Shown here: positions 23,603 through 33,770 of the stretch, in pieces | How positions within the stretch are numbered: the first letter of the stretch is position 1 | Layout of the letters: every line of letters begins with the position of its first letter | Assembly (NCBI GenBank): GCA_011033025.1 | Contig: WFMF01000207.1 | Location: forward strand, 62,001 to 126,000 | Length of the DNA stretch: 64,000 nt | Direction of reading: 5' to 3' | Origin: Beroe forskalii | Lineage: Eukaryota; Ctenophora; Nuda; Beroida; Beroidae | The notes under the pieces: generated by a model | Told to the model about the DNA's origin: nothing | Database searches by the model: none | What the model saw: the letters and a program-made list of their open reading frames with translations, nothing else | Position numbers and translations under genes: made by a program

Positions 23603-26600
23603 TCAGGTCCCCTGAGCTGAGATGAATTTGTCGATTGAGAAGGTAGCACTTTGGAGTTGGGCGACCAGGTCAGCCAGTTGGGCGGGGTTGCAGTAGAAGT
23701 GAAGAGGGGTGGGAGTGTCGGTAATTAACGTGATGGAGTAGCGAGGTCCTCCTTCCCTGCCCCCGTCTCCTGAAACATGCAGGAGTAAAACGAGTGCGTT
23801 TGTGTACTTGAGTGCTGAGTGCTCGTAGGTCGAGAGCAGAAGTGGGTGAAGTGGACAGGTAGAACTTATCTCGGTATAATGAACTCCACCTGCATGATAG
23901 CGCATGTTTCTGTGATTCCGCCCTTATTTTTCAAAAATTGATTTCGAGTTCAACTTACCTTATTGGCCTCAATTTAGCCGGCCTTTTTTTAACCGGCCCT
24001 TTTTATCAACGAAAAACTGGTTTTTCATACCATATTCCCGTTAATTAAAATATCAAATTTTGATGTATTTATGAGCTCCAGAAGCTGAGAAAATGAGGTC
24101 TTTCCTTGATAAATTGACCATATTTGTGAGATGGAAACTTCAAATTTTTGACACAAACTTGTAACGTTTATTTCAAAATTAGAAACTCCAAATATAACTT
24201 TGATCCACGGTTATCGTTGGTAAAATGTACATTCAATGTGGCTTGATTGATGCTCAAAAAACAGTACGTTTCAGCCAAGAGCTTACCTAGCAGTACACTT
24301 AAAGAACTGCAGTTGAGATCCATTGGTTAATGCCACAGACGCCTGCACCCCAGTAGAACCGACAATACCCAATACCCATCCTCCCCCAATTCCGCGCCCC
24401 ACGAATTCTTCATGATCCACTATCCAGTACATCGTGCTCTAACACACGTGCTTCTCCACCCCATAACCCAAAACTGTCAGAGCATGGTCGATAACATCTG
24501 TTGGAAATTCAAAAGAGCTTAAGAGCTTGGGTGCGCCAACCCACCCGTATACCACTGCTCCCAGAAACTGGAAAACAGAAAAACACAAAACATTCCCCTA
24601 CAAAGGTGCAGATAAAATTTTTCCAATTCTTGGGCAATTTCTCGCAGTTTGAGTTTACCATAGCTACAACTATATACCTTGTTTGCAAATTGCTTGGAAC
24701 CATTATTTCTACCACAAACCAAAGACACCAGAAATGTCGAATTTTTACAATTGTTCAATAAATAATTCTTAACCATTCAGTTTCTTGCACGATTTCGTCT
24801 TTCAAACGACACAAAACAATATTTGCTGTTAATGGAGCAGCAGATACAAAATGAAGTCATACAGGAAACCATTGCGTGCCTAATATCCCGACACCGAAGG
24901 GAGTAAATAAGTCCGTTGAAACACACTGAACTATAAAGTAAACAGTACAGCACGCCCGACCTTACGGAGTTGATTTCTGGGTAACAGCCAATAATTTGCA
25001 GGAGTTGGTTGACACAGTGAGGCAGCCAGGAGAGACAATTAAAAACCATAACCGCCAACAGTGACACAGCAACCCGGAACTGCTTGCGGGCTTCAATTTG
25101 CCTAACAAGACCAATGCTGTTTTGACGAGAACGGAGCCTGGGTAGGAAGCTGGAGTATCGGTGTTTCTGAAGATCAATTACACCAAAATTAATATTGCTT
25201 CTACGTTTCATGTATTCTAAGAACGGTTTGTCTCTGTTATATTTTGCATCGTTACTATTGGCTTCCCTAACCAGGAATGTCGTGCAGTCCGGGTGCGGAA
25301 ACCAGGGTCAGGGCGGCTATTGGATGAGCTTCTGTGACGGTGGCTTTGCTTCCTATCACCCTCTTGCATCCTGATTTGTTCCTGAACTTGATCATTAACG
25401 TTGCTATTAAGTGTCAGACCCACCGTCCTTCTCAATAACTCGCGATGAACAGGATGTCGGATTACATTCCTGTGTTCTAGGAAGATGTGAACGTAGCAAT
25501 ACGCCACCATTCCAAGAAGTGGCAGAGGGAAGACGATGGATAAGATTCCTATGATCCTCGCTTGGAGTTGATCGCTGGGTCTCTCCAATTCACACATCCC
25601 CACTTCTTCATTCCAACTTGCAACTTCCAACTCCTCGCCCAGACCCCATGACAAAAGAGCACCGAACAAAAGGAACGGTCCCAGGATCACAGCCACCAGG
25701 GTCCACTGCATTCGGGACAGCGTGTGTGGATACCTCAAGGGGTACCTCAAGGCTCTGTATCGGTCCCATGATATGACAGTGAAGATAGCGAAGCTGAGCC
25801 GGCGCAGGAGTCTCAGCAGGAAGATGGCAGAGGTACAGGATTGGATGGAGTAAAAGGTGAAGAAGACAGCAGCGGTGACGGTGTCAACACAGGTCAGCGC
25901 TAGCATGTAGCTGTGCGATTTGAACTTCTTCGTTTGTACAACAAAGTAGATAAGGGAGGCGTTAACGACTGAAATTATAGTCAGAAGTAGTGTGACAGGT
26001 GGTTGATACGAATGATGAGGCCTTATATCCCAATTAAATGAGCCTAGATCGGAAGGTTAAGTGTTTTTTTTAGTTTTGCCAAATTAAATAATATTCATGT
26101 CACAATTTGATTCATTCGTTCGGTCTGCTCTCACGCGCGCGCGTTTTGCGCAAATTATATCAGCAGAAAGTAGCAGCGCGTTACAGCTATGTAATTCCTG
26201 AAATGACTCTTGTAGACTTTACGATGGTTGCCACACTGGCACACTGCCACAGAGTCATCAGGAAACAACTGGAAAACCATCTGGAATCTGACAACCTGCT
26301 CTCCAGGAATCAACATGGATTCAGAAAAGGACGGAGCTGTCTCACACACCTCCTAAAACACATCGACAGAGTGATCCAGACCATCCTTGACGGCAATGAA
26401 CATGATGTGGTATATCTTGACTTCGCCAAGGCGTTCGACAAAGTCGACCATGAGATCCTTGTTCACAAGCTCCAGAAGTTTGGCGAAAAGGGGAAGCTCC
26501 TTGCTTGGATTCAACAGTTCTTGAACAATCGACAACAAGTCGTCTTTGTAAATGGGGTACATTCCATCTCTTCGCTTATTCTTAGTGGTGTCCCACAAGG

Positions 26601-29600
26601 CTCTGTACTCGGTCCTATTCTCTTCCCTCTCTTCCTTATCTACATCGATGACCTTAAAAACTGTCTGGATGGGTCAACTTCCGGAAGCTTTTCTGACGAC
26701 ACACGTCTCAGTAAATCCAGTCTAAGTCTGTGAAGACCAGACTATCCTCCAACAAGACCTCCTGAAAGTCATCGATTGGTCCGTAGCAAATAACATGCTA
26801 CTTCACGAAAACAAGTTCGAGCTCCTCACCTACAGAACGCCTAAAAGCCACCTTCTCCAGCAGCTTCCATTCACATCCCAGTGGACCAAGTACATCACTA
26901 CTTCTGGTCAAGAAATCCTCACGTCACCAAATCTTGGCATGATGCTCACCCCTGACTTGAAGTGGTCGACTCAGGTTAAGACTGCTGTCGAAAGTGCGAA
27001 CAAAATGGCAAACTGGGTGCTCAGCGTCTTCTCAGACAGATCCCAAAACACTATGCTCACCCTTTTCAAGTCCACTGTTCAAAGAAGACTGGAATACTCC
27101 TGTTCATTATGGAACCCCACAATAACGAGTGATATTCAAGGGCTAGAATCACCACAAAGAGCCTTCACCCGTCAAATATCCGGCTGCAAAAGTCTCAGTT
27201 ATTGGAAACGCCTAAAAAAGTTAGATCTGATGTCAATCAAGAGACGCCGAGAAAGATACATCATCATCCAGGTTTGGAAGATTGTCGAAAGTATTACTCC
27301 CAATGACTTCCCAACTGAAGTCCGACGAACACATCCGACTAGGAACTCGAAGCTCCGTTCCACCTCTACCTAAGAAAGCCCCATCCTTCGCCAAGTCACT
27401 GTTTGATGAATCATTCGCACTGACTGGCCAAAACTGCCACATTCCATGATCAAGTAAAGACCCGCATAGATAATTACAACGTGACAAAAATACCACAACT
27501 CCTTATCTGAAAAATATCTAAATATCCTGAGGAATTTTTATCAATTTTGTCAAAAATTTAGAGATAGAAATTTTGACCACGAATGTAACAGATTCGAAAT
27601 TTGTTTCAATTGAAAACACTTAACTTTCTTCGACCTCCATCATTTAAGAATTTTATTACTCCTAAATAAACTGAAGGAGTCAAATAAAATTTCATGACAT
27701 GGAATAAGACTCTAGTTTAATTGCTGGAAAAGTTACCAAATGATTAAACGGCAACATTGAACATTGAATAATATATCATGATCATGGTTTAGACATAGTT
27801 TTATCATTATCTTAACCATCGCATGCCTGCTCTGTTGAATGCCACTTACTGATAGCGAGAAAGGAAATCGAAGTGATGACAATACTGAAGATAACGTCTG
27901 TTCTCATCATCTAGATGTCAATAGATTAAAGCATGAATGAAAGATTCAGCGGCAGATGAACTGAAACTCGAAATATTGATATTTCAATAACGAACATGGG
28001 CATAATCCTAAAGTCCACGTGGATACTAACCGAATTCACGGCTAATTCACGTGAAAGCCATTTTTCAGTCCACTAAAAATATTTTTAGAGGATTTCGGTG
28101 CATTCTGAAGGATTTCGCGGAAAGTCGCGTGGTTTTATGGGTCCAGGATTGTATGAACAAGTGAACATCCCTTGCACCAATCCTAGGCCATCCCTAAACC
28201 TAACCCAACCCTAGTTATTCCATCGCTATAATCCAGCCCTAACGAGTTCACTCTGGCCTCTGGAGATCAGAATTTACAGGAGTTCACTTTAAGAATTGTC
28301 TTGGTGAACAACCGTGCTTTTGAGTTTACCCAGGTGAACAAGTTTACGAGGTGAACTAAAAAGAAATTAGCGAACGAGTTCACCTGAATGTACCTGAATT
28401 ATGGCGAAATTTAGCGAAGTCCGCCAGAATTTTTAAGTGGACTAAAGATGGATTCACGTGAATGCACGCGAATTCACCGTGACTTTGCGGCAAATATACG
28501 CAGACTAGGTGGACTTGAAGACAATACCGAACTTGGAATATTGATCGAGACGAAAGCATCAATAACATCAATATTATTGAGTTGTTATTCATTATTGACA
28601 ATAATGAATAACAACTCAACAATATTAATTTATCATCAGTGAAATCCCTAATTCTTAAAAAAACTTGAAACTAAAAGTCACTTTACAAGTTATGATAAGG
28701 ATTATTTTAAGAGTAAATGGCGAATAAAAGCTAATGCTAAGAGGTCACGGTTTTATATTCTGAGCAAATTAGACATGAAAACCACGTTTGTCGCGGAGCT
28801 AATGAAGCAATTTTCCTCGGGAGCGAAAAGTTTGAAAATGAAGAATTGAGAATTCACAGCGTATTATAACAGTATTTAAAATTACCTTACCAGACATATT
28901 TAAAAGGTACGAATTTTGGCATAGCTGCTAAATCTTGGAAAACCTGATGCAGGGCACAATTTTAAGGCCAAAAGAAGGGCAAAAGAAGGGCAAAAGAAGG
29001 GCAAATATAGGTATCTTTTTTGTTATTATGAGTAACATAGGTACCATTTCGGTAATTAAAAGTCTCCATTTACTCGAGTCCCATATAGTAACGTTTTTTA
29101 AAAACCTCAATTTTGCAATTTCGCAATAAATAATATAATATGCTGTTTAATAGCCTTTTAAAATCATTTTTTACACCAAAATCTTAAAATTTAGATACCT
29201 TTTTCTGGATTTGCCTTGCAAAAGCAGAGCCTGCTCTGCAAAGCAGGGCATTGTCCCACGTTATTTCATCTTTTAAGGTAGATTTGAGATGATTAAAGCA
29301 ATATATACAGAAGGGCTATTCTGTAAAATTCTTGTTATGAAAAATGAACCATCTTAAAATTAGCCGGTGAGCTATAAACAGGACTGCGGGCGTTATATTA
29401 GGAGACGTAAAGCAAGAAGTCGTACCAATCACCATGTGAAGAGGCTTGCTACATTGCCAACAACTGGAAACATCATACGGCTCTGTTTACAGGACCAGAT
29501 TGGATATATTATGATTACAAAATACAAAACTATTAAACATTAGGTGGAAAGCGGGGTAGCAGTATAAAAGTAGAAACTTCAGGCGAACATTCAACTACAA

Positions 29601-32600
29601 AATGAAGGAACAAAAGCTTAAAAGCTTAAAAGTCGAATCAATGTGGAAAAGCGATAGTATCAACAATCGTATCAAGTGAAACAAAAGCTTAATAAGAGGA
29701 CCAGAAGAGTTCTTTCGAGAACAGTGATTGATTGAAAATCCCAAATAAAGGATTCCAAAAACGAAATTAGGGTCTCAAAAAAGCACTTATCCGACCTTCT
29801 GCTCGTAGAAAAGTGAGGCTCTGACATTAATAGTGGTCTTCGTACCTATTTTTATATTATATATAATATTCATCAACGTATTCTATATTAATATCTTACG
29901 CCAGGAGTGGGAGCACTAGAACTCAGATCACACGGCTTAGTAGCATTAATAACAGCAGGGGCGTTTAAATGCAAAACATGTGATGAATATAAGTATTTTT
30001 CGTATATAAGGTGCTTCAAGTGGTTTGCTGGTAAAGTAGCAGTAAGGCACTGAGTGAGTGAGAGGAGTTAATGAGCGGAGCGCGTAGTTCCGTGAAAATT
30101 AATAATCTGCATTTTTATCATGCCGCTTCCTCGATCAATTATACAAGAACCAAATAGTTGAATTCATCAAACTACATCATTTCCTAGCGAAATACTAAAA
30201 TATATAAAAACGAGAAAACCCGTTGGGTTTTCTCTTTAATTGGACGTTTAGTCAGTTGTACGTACAATTAATTTAACGAAGTCATTGATGCAATTTTTCG
30301 TTACTGGGGGTAGGGGTACAACGTAACGAATTTAAAAGATATTTTCATAGGATTTGAATATGAATAAAAGATATTACAGATTTTGCGATTGTAAAATTTT
30401 GTCGAGGGCACATAACAGTAAATAAGAAGAACTCAAGAGCAATGGTTTTCTGATACAAATTTCAGATTCGGAGAAAAGATTTGAATCCAAGCTCATTGAA
30501 ATCAAAATTGTCCGCATTTTGATTTGTTTAGAACGCACTTCTAACAGGAGTAATTGAAAATTCCTACTTCTGTCGAATCCTCACAGCAAACCATCAAAAC
30601 TACAAATATCTTGATGCTAAAGGATTATCGCTGATTTTCACAATGAAACAAAATGCTGAAGTCTTACCTTTTCTCCTACAATAGTGATTAGAGTTGATAG
30701 TCTTCTGTCGTAATCTCTTTACCAAACTCGAAAATTCCATTGAGAACGTAAATCATGACTTAAAACAGTTGAAACGTTTCCAAAGTACACAGTAATGAAA
30801 TGGCAGATTCTTCGTTAAAATGCAGTGTGCAGTTTTTGCGCGCAATCACCAATCACCATAGCAACGCGCACAACTGGTGAATCAATCCTTAAACTCGATA
30901 TTGTTTTTCGCGATTCCTCCTCCAACTTTGAGCATTAATTACGGAAAATCTAAAGCCTAAATTCAAATAAAAATAATGCTTCTCTAGAGGGAATTTATTT
31001 TTCTACTACCCTGCAAAAAATCGCGGGATTTCAACTCCGTTTTTAGCCGGCGTTTGGGTTGCGCTAAGCACGGTGCTTCAACTGCCTTAATCCTTTATAA
31101 TAATGATATTGCCGCGAAATGCGCATAGAATAGTAATAGCTATTAGCGGATAGCGAAGGCAAGTTTTTTTTTGTTTTTTTTCGGTAAATTCACCTTATTA
31201 AGTCTTAATGCGGGCCTCGGAATATATCAAGGTTATCATTCGATTAAACACACAAAAATATCACAGTATCATCCTAACACGAATATTACGGTATTCTTTA
31301 GAAATAGAGCAAACTTCTGAGAGGTTCCCATTTTTCGGAGGGTGGCTGCAGCCCCCACGACGCTCCCACCTGGCTATGGGCCTGCCACGAACGGAGATAA
31401 GTGCACTCAAGAAATACTTATGATCGATTCTAAGGGTGCTTCTAAATATTCTGTTCACGAAACTTGAGTAAAGGAAATATTTCGCACATCGCAATATTTC
31501 GCAAATCGCAATTATCTTTTTCTTCTTAGGAACTTCCTAAATATTTAAGAAGACTGACGCAGGTGTCGCAACCTCAAGAATTGAAAATCATTCTGAAATT
31601 TCCGATCGTGCGGCGCCATGAACACATGTACGCACGTGGTTATACTATTAAAATCAGTATCACGCACGTACAAACTGCCCTCAAAATACCCCCCATTGGC
31701 AATTTTTTATATCCACCCGGGGTTGAATCCCCCCAAAAAAATTAAACCCCCCCCATCGACACCAAAATGAGTCTAGATCGGTCTAGTCGATGCTTAGATG
31801 CGCACATGGGCAAATTTCATGGTACAGTCTGAAAGAAAGACCAGAAAAGGTAATGTGGGAAATGCACAAAAAATTATTAACAGGATTTGTACCAGTTGCT
31901 GATCATGACTAATAAAAAAGGTACCACTGCCATTTCAGAAAAAAAATGAAAAATCATAAACTTAAAAGGTACTCTGAAAGCCTGAAAAGGTAATTTGCCG
32001 TCGCCGTGGTGGATTAACCACGCTGTTACTTTTTAAATCCACGTCCTATGATGCCTCTGTAATCCTACCGTAATCCTAACGTTATCCTCCGATATAAGTA
32101 TAATTATCCTACCATCGAAACCATAGCTTACCCTAGCTCATTTTCAGAAATATGCGTAAGACCACCGAATGTAATCACTTAAATCTTTCACATCTTAAAA
32201 CCTATGATATTCAGTAAAATAATCCCAAAAAGCGGTAAATTTAATTTCCGATTCACTACTGATTATAGCTGCTTAACGCTTCTAACCTCTGCAGTACTCG
32301 AGTTTCCACTTGACGTCCAGGACGCTGCCTAGCGATGGCTTGGTAGCGGATAGCACGGACTTCAGGGTCAGGTGCTTCACCTTGTGGGACGCCAGGAACC
32401 TGGTGACTTTGTCAGAGGGCACCTGGAGATCTTCCAGCAACTCCTTGATAGTTCCTGTGTTGACGTTCCTCCGGCAGGCCTCCGGGATTCAACTGTTAAC
32501 TCACCCGATTAACTGCGGGATTCAGCTGTTAACTCACCCGATTAACTGCAGGATTCAGCTGTTAACTCACTCGATTAACTGCCTACAACTGCATATTGTA

Positions 32601-33115
32601 GTACTTCTTTTTGCTATTTCGGATGGGGACTTGATTTAATTCTAGCTTTCTACTTTTCTAGGAACAAAGATCAAGAATTGTATGAAATTCTCGCAGATTT
32701 ACCTCCGCAACGAATAGCAGGAGGCTGTCCACTATCTCTTCTTTTCCAGGGATTTCAATTCGGGACAGTAAAGCCTGAAAATTGAGTTTTGCTAAAGAGG
32801 AGCTAAAAGAACCACTAAGGTAAGATACGGAATGAGTTTTAAATAATTTAGCAGTGCGCACTAACAAATCATTGAGCCATAACCAGGTTTGAAACTATGA
32901 TCATCATTCATCATTGGCTTCGAAAACAAATTATAGTTAGTTATGAAAAGTGTAAAACAGAGAAGAGATGCCTCATCAAGAAATCAAAAAATAACCTGGG
33001 TTTCCATCTTGCTGGACAGGACATCGTACACTCCGTCCACAAGGCTGCCAAAGCTCGCACCGTCCACTTCGCCTAAACGACACAGACCATCCAGAGCTGC
33101 ACTAGGGATGTCCAT
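23603..33115 (-). CDS. COMM-domain protein, COMMD3-like
   Basis: Four exons (33115-32996, 32774-32703, 32479-32287, 23769-23603) have matching phases (0, 0, 1) and give 183 aa; human COMMD3 is 195 aa. The N-terminal helical part starts MDIPSAALDGL. The COMM domain begins with SVLDVKWKLEY (the conserved Trp) and ends with the Leu-rich helix AQLADLVAQLQSATFSID. COMMD proteins form the Commander complex with CCDC22/CCDC93 in endosomal recycling. The last intron is about 8.5 kb and holds a same-strand receptor gene, a decayed cathepsin and a LINE. The assignment of the distant last exon rests on domain completion and phase match. Confidence 0.82.
24317..24600 (-). pseudogene. Decayed papain-family cysteine peptidase (cathepsin), C-terminal part
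   Basis: The minus strand reads VIDHALTVLGYGVEK (catalytic His region), then YWIV, KNSWGAELGEDGYW (catalytic Asn and the typical GE-x-GY) and GVCGINQWISTAVL followed by stop, exactly the order in cathepsins L/F. The pieces lie in different frames, with at least two frameshifts and one in-frame stop after VEKHVC. The catalytic Cys region was not found. It lies inside the large COMMD intron, just downstream of the receptor gene. Confidence 0.8.
24777..26043 (-). CDS. Rhodopsin-class G protein-coupled receptor, nested in COMMD intron
   Basis: Seven membrane segments can be followed. TM1 is around PPVTLLLTIISVVNASLIY. TM2 begins SYMLALTCVDTVTAAVFF. TM3 ends with SWDRYRALRYPLRYP (DRY box). TM4 and TM5 follow, then a long basic third loop. 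TM6 contains FNCLSWLPH and TM7 contains GLIYSLR (a variant of NPxxY). The frame changes once inside the third loop, between about 25317 and 25217. A short intron or a frameshift would both explain it. A possible acceptor (GATCTAG) at 26044 suggests an upstream first exon that I did not find. The ligand is unknown. Confidence 0.72.
26150..27480 (+). pseudogene. Jockey/CR1-type LINE reverse transcriptase, 5'-truncated and frameshifted
   Basis: The first frame (to 26733) reads QHGFRKGRSCLTHLL, then VVYLDFAKAFDKVDHEIL (motif A), SGVPQGSVLGPILF (motif B) and SFSDDTRL in place of the usual FADDTKL. The frame then shifts and the C-terminal part continues at 26795-27373 (LGMMLTPDLKWSTQV, LEYSCSLWNP). 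There is no endonuclease domain, so the copy is 5'-truncated. It lies in the COMMD intron, opposite to the gene. Similarity to consensus is high, so it is not very old. Confidence 0.88.
28011..28516. mobile_element. MITE with long imperfect inverted ends (AAGTCCACGTGG)
   Basis: The left arm (AAGTCCACGTGG, ATTCACGTGAA, CAGTCCACTAAAAAT) is mirrored at the right (ATTTTTAAGTGGACTAAAG, TTCACGTGAATGCAC, AGGTGGACTT). The arms are about 85-100 bp and diverged. About 500 bp in all, no gene. Confidence 0.65.
28567..28629. repeat. Near-perfect 63-bp palindrome
   Basis: GAGTTGTTATTCATTATTG is followed after one or two bases by CAATAATGAATAACAACTC, and the match extends outward to ATCAATATT/AATATTAAT. 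Strong cruciform potential. Confidence 0.75.
28630..32286. other. Rest of COMMD last intron, no gene seen
   Basis: AT-rich. It contains a three-copy AAAAGAAGGGC array (28970-29002) and poly-C stretches around 31690-31755. No exon or transposon protein can be supported. Short open frames here lack motifs. Confidence 0.45.
32480..32585 (-). repeat. Three-copy 37-bp repeat at a COMMD 3' splice site
   Basis: GGGATTCAGCTGTTAACTCACCCGATTAACTGC recurs three times, starting at the acceptor of the COMMD exon ending at 32479. On the coding strand each unit contains a GTGAGT donor-like and a CGCAG acceptor-like string. Confidence 0.75.
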
Positions 33116-33770
33116 TTTGAGGTTTCCTGAGCAGTACCTCTTCAGGGGGGTTAATTCTAGCGTGACTGTGAGGCTGGGAAGCGAGGACTTTGACAGACTT
33201 TCCTTCTTTAGGACCGTGGAGTGGTGGGTTGGTAGTAGCTAGTTCAGCACAGTAAAGTCCTAACTCGACATCACGTACGCCATCTGCATGCTGTAACCAT
33301 GACCTATTACAGGAGAAGATTGAGTTCATATGTATCATGCCAGGAAATCTAGAAAAATAACTTGAGAAAGATAACTTTGATTTTCTTGATTACGGTACTT
33401 TTGTTTGATACGACAATGCAACGCCACACAATGCCGTGCTCAATTCATCATTTACCTTATCTAATTGCTTCTAAGACAAAGTAAATGGATTGGTTACCAA
33501 CAAATTTTACGAATGATGGCGACCAGATTAATTGTGTTTCTTTACTTCCTTTCTTTTCTTTAGTGCGCTTTCGAGGCATTCTTGTGTAAGCGGAAGCGTG
33601 TGGTCACGAAAAATGCAATCTTTTTCTGTCGGTAATTTTTTCCTTTCAGGGGCACAGAAATCGTGCTATAGAGACTATAGAGTCACAGATTACCGAAATC
33701 GAATATTCAAAGGGAACAATCAATGACGTAAAGAAACCAATTGGAAGTTTTTCCGAATATCTGACATACA
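33116..33770. other. Divergent intergenic region between COMMD and LDLa receptor genes
   Basis: About 650 bp between two divergent genes, so it should hold both promoters. No TATA box or other clear signal was recognised. Confidence 0.4.
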
